A stretch of 64,000 nt of DNA from Halichondria panicea (lineage: Eukaryota; Porifera; Demospongiae; Suberitida; Halichondriidae), in the NCBI RefSeq assembly GCF_963675165.1, contig NC_087381.1:2728001-2792000 (forward strand), read 5' to 3'. Shown here one piece after another: positions 53,847 through 64,000 of this stretch. Made by a program: the position numbers and the translations under genes. The number at the start of each line of letters is the position of its first letter. Position 1 is the stretch's first letter. A model generated the notes under the pieces. That model was not told the DNA's origin. It searched no databases and worked only from the letters and a program-made list of their open reading frames with translations.

Positions 53847-53951
53847 ATAAGCATCACTCCACTCCATGTTGCCTGTGAGAATGGCCACACTGAGACTGCC
53901 CAGATGCTGATTGACAGGGGAGCAGATGTGAACCAGCATGCAAGGGGGGGG
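53847..53951 (+). CDS. Gene B ANK exon 2
   Basis: 35 residues, phase 0; [20 protein letters not shown], then [15 protein letters not shown]. The exon end lies in a run of eight to nine G next to the donor. Confidence 0.82.
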
Positions 53952-54432
53952 GTATGTTACGTATAAAGTAAAAGTTAGAATGAATGCTTGGGCATATTAT
54001 ATGCATTGATTATGTATGTGTGCCGTATTGTATGATCTGAGATACCGTATTACTAGAACATAAATTTTTGCGAGCATCGAATGTTGGCAGTATATTAATC
54101 ACTTCGCTAAAATAGAATTTATACCATATTTAATTGTGTGACATTACAATCGTTGTCAGAGCACAAAAAGCCAGAGATCGAAATGTGTCAAATTGTTCTG
54201 CTGATTTGGCCGGTTCTTCACTTTTAAACATATAATACGGTATAGATATAATTATTTATAGCCATGAGAACTAAAGCACTAAAGTGCTAACCCTCGGCTG
54301 TTTACATAAATAAATATATATAATTATAAGAATCAGAGGAGTGTTCAGCTCACAGGGTACGTTACTTTTAGACTGCATAATTAAAACTGACAAGACTTAA
54401 TTAGTGCATGTTTTAATGAGTTTGCTATAGCT

Positions 54433-54967
54433 ACAAAACTAAAAAACATTTGCGATGTGAATGTTGCTAGGATTGCCAGGAAAAGAAAAGCGCGAAAAAG
54501 CGAAGAAACAAGAAATTCGGCGAGTGCATAACTCCAATCCGTTACAACGTCATTCACATGTACTGTTTCATAATTATTATTTTTGTTTTGGTACTTTTCC
54601 TGGCCAATCCTTTCACATTGCAAGTAATAATTATAGTGATTTTAATTATGTACATTTTTTGCAGGCTATAGTTATGTGTTTATGACTCCCTTACAGTGTT
54701 GAGCAAACACGCAAGTGTTGGATGTGTGGGTGGAAGTATTCCAAGTTATTCATGACCAGCAGATAAAGACCAATGACTGTGTATTTACCCAACATGTATT
54801 TCGATTTTAAAATTCCTTATCAACAGTAGGCCACTCAACTGTACATGTTCATGACGTAACGGATTGGAGTTATGCACTCGCCGAATTTCTTGTTTCTTCG
54901 CTTTTTCGCGCTTTTCTTTTCCTGGCAATCCTAGCAACGTTCACATTGCAAATGTTTTTTAGTTTTG
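54433..54967. mobile_element. Inverted-repeat element with ~130-bp arms
   Basis: caaaactaaaaaacatttg, then ttgctaggattgccagg, gcgcgaaaaagcgaagaaac and tccaatccgttac; the right arm is the complement ending aatgttttttagttttg. Long relative of the small MITEs at 19,000, 20,205 and 25,548. No transposase. Confidence 0.8.
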
Positions 54968-55476
54968 ATTCCCTTTCTTTTTTCATACAGTAGTACATTA
55001 ATGACAAGATAAAATTAATGTGACGTTGAGTAATTTGTCATCGTCCTGTAATCTTGTTGAAGATAGGTTGTTGGACAGAATTATATTATACTCCTCAATA
55101 GTCTCGATCCCAGGCCGCACTTCACTTAGGGAATTGAAGAGTTAGCCTCCTTCACTGGCCTTCTTTTCTCAATAATGAAAGTGAAATACCTATGAGGAAC
55201 ATCAAGAAGCAAAAGAAGTTCAAGAAGAGAAGACAGGACTGGAATAAACATTATTCAGTATTTTATTCAGTCATTTATCTATGATAAAAATAATGGCAGC
55301 CATGTTTATACTGTAGATGTACTTCCAAGTGCAAAAGCATGGAGGCCTATGGTAGATCCAGTCAGTGCATACGTCTAGCATAAATAGCATACCTGAAGTG
55401 AGAGAATGGAGAGCTGAGCTGAAGAAAGGAAGTTTTGTGTTTATCGATGTCACAGCCACGCCCACCTCATAAGTAC

Positions 55477-55779
55477 CTTGGAAAACATTTCCTCCTTGTA
55501 CAGACATGTTCAGAAGATTCTAGATACAGCCTCTAGTCGACTAGAATCCGGACCATGGGCGTTTTTGGACCATGGTTAAGTTGCCATGTGCGTTGCTGTG
55601 GCAGTCATTTAAAGATGGCGGAATTGCGTAGGTAAGAAAAGTGGAGCCTGAGAGGTCATCTGCCTCTTGGAAGCGAACGCAATTCTGAGAAAAACGCCCA
55701 TGGTCCGGATTCTAGTCGACTAGAGGCTGTATCTAGAATCTTCTGAACATGTCTGTACAAGGAGGAAATGCTTTCCAAG
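55477..55779. mobile_element. 303-bp MITE with ~90-bp arms
   Basis: cttggaaaacatttcctcct, then agaagattctagatacagcc, tctagtcgactagaatccgg and ccatgggcgttttt; exact or near-exact complement on the right. A tetranucleotide cttactta run follows (55,786-55,822). Confidence 0.85.
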
Positions 55780-56173
55780 AATGTTACTTACTTACTTACT
55801 TACTTACTTACTAACTTACTTAGTCAGACAAAACGCGGTGAAATAGGAAAATAGTGCAATTTTTCAAATATCAATAGTAATGCATGAGAATATTTATAGA
55901 GTATAATATCACACATTTAGACAGATAAAAGGCTAACTAAGCTATCTATCCAGTCCATTTCTTGCTGTGGCCTTTCCCTGCAGAAATAGAGCAGTCTAAA
56001 CACGAGTCAAAATTTGTGCAATAATTGAAAAGACACACAACTGCACTGGCAATCCTATGTACAACCTACTGGTTGTACTAATATAGTGTTTACGTAAAAT
56101 GTTGCATCATAAGGCAGACGTGTATATAAATGTGCACCAATAGCTCAATCATCACAAACTCACTTTGTTACAG

Positions 56174-56278
56174 AAGATGAACACTCCACTCCATGTTGCC
56201 TGTGAGAATGGCCACACTGAAATTGCCCAGATGCTGATTGACAGGGGAGCAGATGTGAACCAGCATGCATATGAGGGG
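56174..56278 (+). CDS. Gene B ANK exon 3 (array unit 1)
   Basis: 35 residues, phase 0; [20 protein letters not shown], then [15 protein letters not shown]. Donor gtatgt. Confidence 0.85.
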
Positions 56279-56856
56279 GTATGTTACGTATAAAGTAAAA
56301 GTTAGAATGAATGCTTGGGCATATTGATTATGTATGTGTGCCGTATTTATATTTAAAGTATGATCTGAGATACCGTATAGCATAAATTTTTGCGAGCATC
56401 GAATGTTGCCGTATATTAATCACTTCGCTAAAATAGAATTTATACCATATTTAATTGTGTGACATTACGATCGTTGTCAGAGCACAAAAAGCCAGAGATC
56501 GAAAAGTGTCAAATTGTTCTGTTGATATAGCTTATTTTCAACGGTTATTCACTTTTAAAACATTATTATGGTTTAGATATAATTATTTATAGCCATGAGA
56601 ACTAGAGCACTAAAGTGCTAACCCTCGGCTGTTTACATAAATAAATATAAATAATTATAAGAATCAGAGGAGTGTTCAGCTCACAGGGTACGTTACTTTT
56701 AGACTGCATAATTAAAACTGACAAGACTTAATTAGTGCATGTTTTAATGAGTTTGCTATAGCTATATAGTGTTTACGTAAAATGTTGCATCATAAGGCAG
56801 ACGTGTATATAAATGTGCACCAATAGCTCAATCATCACAAACTCACTTTGTTACAG

Positions 56857-56961
56857 AAGATAAACACTCCACTCCATGTTGCCTGTGAGAATGGCCACAC
56901 TGAAATTGCCCAGATGCTGATTGACAGGGGAGCAGATGTGAACCAGCATGCATGGGGGGGG
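56857..56961 (+). CDS. Gene B ANK exon 4 (array unit 2)
   Basis: As unit 1 with Lys-Ile at the start and a tail HAWGG encoded by tgg followed by a G run that continues into the donor. Confidence 0.85.
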
Positions 56962-57539
56962 GTATGTTACGTATAAAGTAAAAGTTAGAATGAATGCTTG
57001 GGCATATTGATTATGTATGTGTGCCATATTTATATTTAAAGTATGATCTGAGATACCGTATAACATAAATTTTTGCGAGCATCGAATGTTGCCGTATATT
57101 AATCACTTCGCTAAAATAGAATTTATACCATATTTAATTGTGTGACATTACGATCGTTGTCAGAGCACAAAAAGCCAGAGATCGAAAAGTGTCAAATTGT
57201 TCTGTTGATATAGCTTATTTTCAACGGTTATTCACTTTTAAAACATTATTATGGTTTAGATATAATTATTTATAGCCATGAGAACTAGAGCACTAAAGTG
57301 CTAACCCTCGGCTGTTTACATAAATAAATATAAATAATTATAAGAATCAGAGGAGTGTTCAGCTCACAGGGTACGTTACTTTTAGACTGCATAATTAAAA
57401 CTGACAAGACTTAATTAGTGCATGTTTTAATGAGTTTGCTATAGCTATATAGTGTTTACGTAAAATGTTGCATCATAAGGCAGACGTGTATATAAATGTG
57501 CACCAATAGCTCAATCATCACAAACTCACTTTGTTACAG

Positions 57540-57644
57540 AAGATAAACTCTCCACTCCATGTTGCCTGTGAGAATGGCCACACTGAAATTGCCCAGATGC
57601 TGATTGACAGGGGAGCAGATGTGAACCAGCATGCATGGGGGGGG
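57540..57644 (+). CDS. Gene B ANK exon 5 (array unit 3)
   Basis: Starts [13 protein letters not shown], with Ser for Thr at the TPLH motif; tail HAWGG with the G run. Confidence 0.85.
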
Positions 57645-58222
57645 GTATGTTACGTATAAAGTAAAAGTTAGAATGAATGCTTGGGCATATTGATTATGTA
57701 TGTGTGCCATATTTATATTTAAAGTATGATCTGAGATACCGTATAACATAAATTTTTGCGAGCATCGAATGTTGCCGTATATTAATCACTTCGCTAAAAT
57801 AGAATTTATACCATATTTAATTGTGTGACATTACGATCGTTGTCAGAGCACAAAAAGCCAGAGATCGAAAAGTGTCAAATTGTTCTGTTGATATAGCTTA
57901 TTTTCAACGGTTATTCACTTTTAAAACATTATTATGGTTTAGATATAATTATTTATAGCCATGAGAACTAGAGCACTAAAGTGCTAACCCTCGGCTGTTT
58001 ACATAAATAAATATAAATAATTATAAGAATCAGAGGAGTGTTCAGCTCACAGGGTACGTTACTTTTAGACTGCATAATTAAAAGTAACAAGACTTAATTA
58101 GTGCATGTTTTAATGAGTTTGCTATAGCTATATAGTGTTTACGTAAAATGTTGCATCATAAGGCAGACGTGTATATAAATGTGCACCAATAGCTCAATCA
58201 TCACAAACTCACTTTGTTACAG

Positions 58223-58327
58223 AAGATGAACACTCCACTCCATGTTGCCTGTGAGAATGGCCACACTGAAATTGCCCAGATGCTGATTGACAGGGGAGCA
58301 GATGTGAACCAGCATGCATGGGGGGGG
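58223..58327 (+). CDS. Gene B ANK exon 6 (array unit 4)
   Basis: [13 protein letters not shown] start and HAWGG tail with the G run at the donor. Confidence 0.85.
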
Positions 58328-58905
58328 GTATGTTACGTATAAAGTAAAAGTTAGAATGAATGCTTGGGCATATTGATTATGTATGTGTGCCATATTTATA
58401 TTTAAAGTATGATCTGAGATACCGTATAACATAAATTTTTGCGAGCATCGAATGTTGCCGTATATTAATCACTTCGCTAAAATAGAATTTATACCATATT
58501 TAATTGTGTGACATTACGATCGTTGTCAGAGCACAAAAAGCCAGAGATCGAAAAGTGTCAAATTGTTCTGTTGATATAGCTTATTTTCAACGGTTATTCA
58601 CTTTTAAAACATTATTATGGTTTAGATATAATTATTTATAGCCATGAGAACTAGAGCACTAAAGTGCTAACCCTTGGCTGTTTACATAAATAAATATAAA
58701 TAATTATAAGAATCAGAGGAGTGTTCAGCTCACAGGATACGTTACTTTTAGACTGCATAATTAAAACTGACAAGACTTAATTAGTGCATGTTTTAATGAG
58801 TTTGCTATAGCTATATAGTGTTTACGTAAAATGTTGCATCATAAGGCAGACGTGTATATAAATGTGCACCAATAGCTCAATCATCGCAAACTCACTTTGT
58901 TACAG

Positions 58906-59010
58906 AAGATGAACACTCCACTCCATGTTGCCTGTGAGAATGGCCACACTGAAATTGCCCAGATGCTGATTGACAGGGCAGCAGATGTGAACCAGCATGC
59001 ATATGAGGGG
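58906..59010 (+). CDS. Gene B ANK exon 7 (array unit 5)
   Basis: Tail HAYEG as in unit 1. Uniquely DRAADVN instead of DRGADVN: Gly to Ala in the turn most conserved in ANK repeats. Confidence 0.85.
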
Positions 59011-59588
59011 GTATGTTACGTATAAAGTAAAAGTTAGAATGAATGCTTGGGCATATTGATTATGTATGTGTGCCGTATTTATATTTAAAGTATGATCTGA
59101 GATGCCGTATAACATAAATTTTTGCGAGCATCGAATGTTGCCATATATTAATCACTTCGCTAAAATAGAATTTATACCATATTTAATTGTGTGACATTAC
59201 GATCGTTGTCAGAGTACAAAAAGCCAGAGATCGAAAAGTGTCAAATTGTTCTGTTGATATAGCTTATTTTCAACGGTTATTCACTTTTAAAACATTATTA
59301 TGGTTTAGATATAATTATTTATAGCCATGAGAACTAGAGCACTAAAGTGCTAACCCTCGGCTGTTTACATAAATAAATATAAATAATTATAAGAATCAGA
59401 GGAGTGTTCAGCTCACAGGGTACGTTACTTTTAGACTGCATAATTAAAAGTAACAAGACTTAATTAGTGCATGTTTTAATGAGTTTGCTATAGCTATATA
59501 GTGTTTACGTAAAATGTTGCATCATAAGGCAGACGTGTATATAAATGTGCACCAATAGCTCAATCATCACAAACTCACTTTGTTACAG

Positions 59589-59693
59589 AAGATGAACACT
59601 CCACTCCATGTTGCCTGTGAGAATGGCCACACTGAAATTGCCCAGATGCTGATTGACAGGGGAGCAGATGTGAACCAGCATGCATATAAGGGG
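59589..59693 (+). CDS. Gene B ANK exon 8 (array unit 6)
   Basis: [13 protein letters not shown] start, tail HAYKG. The intron behind it is the most diverged of the array. Confidence 0.85.
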
Positions 59694-60154
59694 GTATGTT
59701 ACTATAAAGTAAAAGTTAGAATGAATGCTTGGGCATATTGATTATGTATGTGTGCCATATTTATATTTAAAGTATGATCTGAGATACCGTATAACATAAA
59801 TTTTTGCGAGCATCGAATGTTGCCGTATATTAATCACTTTGCTAAAATAGAATTTATACTATATTTAATTGTGTGACATTACGATCGTTGTCAGAGCACA
59901 AAAAGCCAGAGATCAAAAAGTGTCAAATTGTTCTACTGATTTGGTTTATTCTTCACTTTCAAAACATATATGGTAGCCATGATAACTAGAGCACTAAAGT
60001 GCTAACCCTCGGCTGTTTACATGAATAAATAGATCTATAAGAATCAGAAGAGTGTTCAGCTCACAAGGGTACGTTACTTTTACTTAAAACTGACAAGACT
60101 TAATTAGTGCATGTTTTAATGAGTTTGCGATTGATGTGTTTTGCTTTTTGCTAG

Positions 60155-60247
60155 GACACTCCACTCTATCTTGCCTGTGAGAATGACCACACTAAGACTG
60201 CCCAGATGCTGGTTGACAGGGGAGCAGATGTGAACAGAGAGGACAGG
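60155..60247 (+). CDS. Gene B ANK exon 9
   Basis: 31 residues, phase 0; DTPLYLACENDHTKTAQMLV, then DRGADVNREDR. Acceptor tttgctag differs from the array's ttacag; GH becomes DH. It resembles gene A's last ANK exon in its NRE-R end. Confidence 0.82.
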
Positions 60248-60461
60248 GTATGTTACATTTTAGAGCCGTAGCAGTTGGTTGGCTTCATGCTTCATGTATA
60301 ATCTCTAAGATAAGGCCATGCAAAGTGCATACATTAGTAGTTTCTCATCACATAGTTTTTGTAAATTGATGAGGCCATGATCGAAGTCATTATTCGTTAT
60401 TTATTATGCTGAGAGTGTCATTGACTCATTACACAAACAAAAAATGCAGTAAAATCGAAAA

Positions 60462-60955
60462 AGAGAGGGATTGGAAACAGAAGTGGTGCACGTGACCATT
60501 CAACATTAATTCTACACAGAGGTCTCGAAAACTATCCGCTTTTTGTCCTGATAACTCGCTCTAAATAAGAAAGTGTGTTTCCTCGAGACATCATCTCCTT
60601 CAGCAATTTATAACAGACCTATTCCGTCAGCCACGTGTGGTCAGAGCTAATGACTAACCACACCCAGTAAAAGGAGACATAAAAGTAAAGTTATAAGCTT
60701 CAAAGTGCTATTTTAGGGTCTTTGATTGCCGTAACGTGTAAGCATCCTAACTTCTAAAATAGGTATAATTATATAAAAGTGAGCTGCACAGAATAAACGC
60801 ATTTGCTAGTGGTTTATTCTCCACTATCTTGCAAGCCACGCCCCTTGCAGCCTTATTTTGCTAAAGACAACCTCGATTGAACTGCGAGGAAGAGCAAATG
60901 TTCATTCGAGAGTACTTTCGTTTCCAGTCCCTCTCTTTCCTTTATCTCTGGTAAA
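60462..60955. mobile_element. Inverted-repeat element with gagagggattggaaac ends
   Basis: agagagggattggaaacaga on the left and gtttccagtccctctct on the right, about 490 bases apart. Same terminal theme as 30,575-31,037, 32,225-32,750 and 9,279. No coding frame. Confidence 0.55.
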
Positions 60956-62057
60956 ATTAACTTTTAACTTTTGACATTTGGCTGGGTGTATGAAGCAGGG
61001 GGCTTATAATGTACTGGAGTTTTTGTAAAAGTGTTGAGCACTGTGCGTTCATGGGAAATGAATTTATTTTACAAATCGTGGATGTGCAAAATAAATAATC
61101 TCGAGTTATGATTTTTTGCCCCTGAGATATTAAGTCTGGCCCTAATCCCAGCTCTATACTTGATTTTGCCCCTGAGATATTACGATATGTCTTGTTTGTT
61201 TATCCTCTTGTAGGATGCTCAGCTCTCGATGTGGCATGCTCATAACAATAATTATTATGTCAGATTAATTGCACAAGGCAAGTGTGAGCCCGCCCACGTA
61301 TTGAACTAATCGATCTAGCTAACTAAGTTATTTTGTTTTAGTTCACTGTTTTAAGATTCTAGCAAAAGTTTTAAGCTTTTCCAGGCTTGCTAAGCTTTAT
61401 TGGAGCTTAGTAACCCTACTCATGCAAGAGTAGCAACCCGGCTTGAAAATCTGAGGTGAATAGCATGCAGTTTCCTTTCGAGATAAGGGACAGGCTAAAT
61501 CTGTGGGACAGTCCCAGCCAATTCGGGACAGTTAGCACCTATGCATGGGTATACCTTGTTGCGCATGCGCACTAGCTACGTATATAGGTGAAGCATAGTA
61601 AAAAAGCCACGCTGGGACTGCTCAGTGGCAGGGGAGCAGATTTCAACCAGCATAATTATTGGGTTGTTACTTTTGTATAGCATAATTATACAGACTTAAC
61701 CCAGATGGCACACTATAAAGTCAACTTTAAAAATGGTTCCTTATAAATCAATGTTGATCTATATACAATAATAAGAATAGCGGGAAATGTTAATTCGTGA
61801 AGTGCAAACTTTCGCGTTTTTCGAGGGCAGAACAGTTAACACCAAAATAAAAAAAATATGATAAACTTCCACGCATCGGTATTTCACATGCAAAGCTATT
61901 GGTTGGTGTGGTTTCCTGGGATTTAAAAATAAATATTAGAACCCATGAACATTTCTGCTAAGAGGAGCTCTGGAGCCAAATAGCAAAAATGTCCTGCTGT
62001 ACTGTAATTCATTCTTGTACACAATGTTTACACAATGTCATGCATAAACACATGCAG
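60956..62057 (+). other. Gene B intron with ANK relic
   Basis: No intact exon. Around 61,605-61,655 a shortened ANK sequence remains (ccacgctgggactgctcag, gcaggggagcagatttcaacc) without TPLH or splice-site context. A repeated sentence ttttgcccctgagatatta occurs at about 61,115 and 61,163. Confidence 0.55.
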
Positions 62058-62111
62058 GTTAAAATGGCATCACTGAATGTTAAACTTGCTCGTGAGAAAG
62101 GCCACAACAAG
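62058..62111 (+). CDS. Gene B C-terminal exon a1
   Basis: 18 residues, phase 0; VKMASLNVKLAREKGHNK. Acceptor catgcag, donor gtgaca. Confidence 0.65.
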
Positions 62112-62192
62112 GTGACATGATGCGTACAACAAAGCTCAAAAGAATTGCTTGAAGCCCCAATGTCTATTTACTGTCAGTATTCATTCATGCAG

Positions 62193-62369
62193 ACACCAAG
62201 CCAGAATCCGTTTTTCTACGGAGTGGATCATGCTGAGACATATAGCAAAACCGTTGACCCTATCAAGAAGTTTTTATCTCGTCATGATCCACACCCAATG
62301 ACGACTTCACTCCGTTCTAAAGATTTAGAGGTCCCTAAATCTCCAAAATGGAATTGTACTATTTCTTAA
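62193..62369 (+). CDS. Gene B terminal exon
   Basis: 59 codons including TAA; TPSQNPFFYGVDHAETYSKT, then DPIKKF, HDPHPMTTSL, EVPKSPKWNCTIS. Acceptor tcatgcag, phase 0. Confidence 0.65.
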   Translation, partial: TPSQNPFFYGVDHAETYSKTVDPIKKFLSRHDPHPMTTSLRSKDLEVPKSPKWNCTIS

Positions 62370-62455
62370 TTTGCTGTGTGCATGAGTTTTCAACTGCATG
62401 CATGCATGTATAGTCTAGACAATGTTTACACAATTTCATGCATAAACACATGCAG

Positions 62456-62500
62456 GTATCACTAAATGCTCAACTTGCTCGTGAGAAAGGCCACAACAAG
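62456..62500 (+). CDS. Extra C-terminal exon a2 downstream of gene B
   Basis: 15 residues, phase 0; VSLNAQLAREKGHNK, three codons shorter than the other copies. With 62,589 it forms an alternative ending after the first stop. Confidence 0.5.
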
Positions 62501-62588
62501 GTGACCCGCTTATGATGTGTACAACAATTTGAAAGCTCAAAAGATTGAAGTTCCAATGTCTATTTACTGTCAACATTCATTCATGCAG

Positions 62589-62717
62589 ACACCAAGTCAG
62601 AATCCGTTTTATTCACCCTTCTACGGAGTGGATGATGCTGAGACAGATAATGACTTTAGCAGAAAAATTGACCCTATCAAGTTTCCATCTCATCCTGATC
62701 CACATGCACCCAAATGA
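62589..62717 (+). CDS. Alternative terminal exon downstream of gene B
   Basis: TPSQNPFYSPFYGVDDAETD, then DFSRKIDPIKFPSHPDPH and an early TGA after APK. A small insertion (catgcaccc for caccc) shifts the frame relative to the other terminal exons, shortening the end. It could be used as an alternative 3' end or be a decaying copy. Confidence 0.5.
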   Translation, partial: TPSQNPFYSPFYGVDDAETDNDFSRKIDPIKFPSHPDPHAPK

Positions 62718-63780
62718 AGACTTTACTCCATCCTAAAGATTTAGAGGTTCCTAAATTTCCAAAACGGAAATGTACTATTTCTTAATTTGCTGTGTGAGTT
62801 TTCAACTGCCATACATATTATAGTGTAGAGTGCATGCAGTGCTGCAGAGTCAGTGTTAGTTTTGTATAGCACTTGCACAATGTAATAATTATAGTCCATT
62901 CATGCATGCATATATAATTATGACTGTCGAGAGTTATGTTTGAACTTTATAATTATAGCCAAATCAGGAGAATATTTGACCCTTTGCAATTTATAATGCG
63001 TGCAAGGATCGTGTTTCATGCCGTGCAGTATACTATAGTCATAAGCCCCGTTTATATGACGCTTTATATACCCAAGCAGGGTTTCATACAGGATTTGTAG
63101 CTGGGAGCTAGGGGGAATCGTTTAATTGTCTGGGGTCCTTCCCTGGAAAATTTTTGAGGAATGGTTATCTTTATCTACATGAGGTGAAATTTGGATTTTT
63201 TGTGTGCTTCCAACCATAAACTTTACTAGTCTATAGCTATGTTAAGGAGATTGTAGACATTTCTAAGGAGAAAAGTCATATATACATTTTGTTATGACAT
63301 CAAATTTCTAGGGGGGGGATTTTGGCTAGGGGTGGGAAATCCCAGGGCACCCCGAGTCAGAGTTTATGGAGCACAAAGGGAGAGCTCTAGCCCTGTCAGC
63401 CCTCTCTGCCGTAAACATGCCCCTGTTAAAACACACACTATACAAAAGATCTAAACACACTCATTAGAAGAACTAATGTCATAAAGCCGGTTGTAACATT
63501 GTTTGCATTCATATAATCATTTGACAAAAACCATTCATTAGCTGTCTGTTGGAGTGAAATAACGATCGTAAACTTCTTCCACTGACAATTGTCTGTGCAA
63601 AATAACCACCTCCCCTCACTCTTCTCTTGTACCGACGAGCCACATGCAACACAATAAAGGATCGAATTAGCCCTATATATACCAGCTTGCCTCACAAGTG
63701 TAGGGTAGAAGAAGGTATTATAAGACGGAACTAATTATAAGACAGTTGATTAAAACAAGAGTGTTTCAGCTATAGCTATT
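62718..63780. other. 3' flank with repeats
   Basis: Its first part matches the flank of gene A after 27,367. A lone cagggtttcatacagg end at 63,078 is related to the 52,657 element. A minus-strand frame (63,438-63,695) has CVACGSS and LFCTDNCQW, a possible four-Cys zinc-binding fragment of unknown origin. Confidence 0.4.
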
Positions 63781-63975
63781 ATGTCTGCATTTAATAGCAC
63801 TACCACTCTTAGTATTTTTTCCAAAAAAAATTTGGAGTTGGATGCTTGTGTTGACAGAGATACCACAATAGTTTGTTTACGTACAGAGAAAAAATATTTT
63901 AATTCACCAAATTTAAGTATAGGTGCCAAATGTTTTGTAGTAAAATTCACTAGGTATCTGTTAAAACAAGAGTAA
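63781..63975 (+). CDS. Small open frame, unrecognised
   Basis: 64 residues from ATG to TAA (MSAFNSTTTLSIFSKKNLEL, ending TRYLLKQE). No family recognised and no splice context checked beyond the window edge. A direct repeat gttaaaacaagagt brackets its end and gattaaaacaagagt lies upstream, so it may be repeat-derived. Confidence 0.25.
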   Translation: MSAFNSTTTLSIFSKKNLELDACVDRDTTIVCLRTEKKYFNSPNLSIGAKCFVVKFTRYLLKQE

Positions 63976-64000
63976 CTATATATATTTGTATATAGGCAGA

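Larger units (their letters stand above)
56082..60130 (+). repeat. Tandem array, exact 683-bp period, five full units plus a partial sixth
   Basis: Each unit starts near tatagtgtttacgtaaaatg and holds one whole ANK exon plus its intron. ANK exon starts fall at 56,174, 56,857, 57,540, 58,223, 58,906 and 59,589, exactly 683 apart. Units differ at only a few positions. The last unit degenerates after about 59,950. Such uniformity indicates recent unequal crossover or conversion. Confidence 0.95.
43635..62369 (+). other. Gene B: paralogue of gene A (whole locus)
   Basis: Same exon order, phases and 5' flank as gene A. Chain: 43635-43959, 44056-44331, 48059-48393, from 48545, about 48807-49800, 49864-50185, ANK exons 51337 to 60247, and C-terminal exons 62058 and 62193-62369. 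It differs by a Crypton-like insertion in intron 2, a 328-bp insertion with 8-bp duplication, and a tandem expansion of ANK exons. Exons 3-6 are almost identical to gene A while exons 1-2 have diverged. Confidence 0.65.

Noticed and set aside
56168-59115. Five minus-strand frames of 71 codons at 683-base spacing
   Set aside because: They are antisense to the ANK exons of the tandem array and simply repeat with it.
63438-63695. Minus-strand zinc-finger-like gene (CVACGSS ... CTDNC)
   Set aside because: Only one short frame with four Cys and no conserved context or clear splice sites; too weak to call.

Overview
This is eukaryotic, AT-rich, intron-rich and transposon-dense DNA, most like an animal genome of sponge type (a demosponge such as Amphimedon; this is inferred from the gene content, not tested). 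It shows no bacterial operons, rRNA, tRNA or CRISPR array. The organising feature is a pair of long paralogous plus-strand genes, gene A (about 4.27-27.37 kb) and gene B (about 43.64-62.37 kb). Both have the same order: a leader exon ending in a canonical 2A ribosome-skipping motif (DVESNPGP), a Death-fold exon, a second Death-like exon, an exon of unclear role, a large exon of a conserved but unnamed domain, a low-complexity linker exon, a run of exons that each encode one 31-35 residue ankyrin (ANK) repeat, and short C-terminal exons ending in a stop. The ANK exons are phase 0 at both ends, so they can be added or lost without breaking the frame. Gene A has 12 intact ANK exons and one broken by an inserted element. 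Gene B has 9 intact, one frameshifted and one relic. Six of gene B's ANK exons sit in a tandem array with an exact 683-bp period. The architecture suggests intracellular, innate-immunity-like adaptors or receptors whose first ~105 residues may be made as a separate peptide.

Layout. 0.05-3.68 kb: a 3.63-kb foldback-type element whose arms are inverted 27-bp minisatellite arrays. It is flanked by an 8-bp target duplication, and the empty site is visible in the second copy at 43.02 kb. 3.7-8.9 kb: 5' half of gene A. 8.9-25.5 kb: ANK exons and introns full of miniature inverted-repeat elements, with a segmental duplication (12.3-14.0 versus 20.5-22.6 kb). 26.6-27.4 kb: C-terminal exons. 28.5-29.2 kb: a decayed third paralogue. 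29.5-34.5 kb: repeats and a Ty3/gypsy relic. 34.8-36.96 kb (minus strand): a secreted zinc metallopeptidase gene. 37-42.9 kb: tandem repeats and a Ty1/copia relic. 43.0-51.4 kb: 5' half of gene B, interrupted by a Crypton-like tyrosine-recombinase element (about 44.96-47.05 kb). 51.3-62.7 kb: ANK exons, the 683-bp array and C-terminal exons. 62.7-64 kb: repeats and an unassigned small reading frame.

Exon boundaries are read from AG/GT signals, phase and agreement between the two genes. No transcript was available, so skipped exons and the exact chain between exons 4 and 5 remain open.
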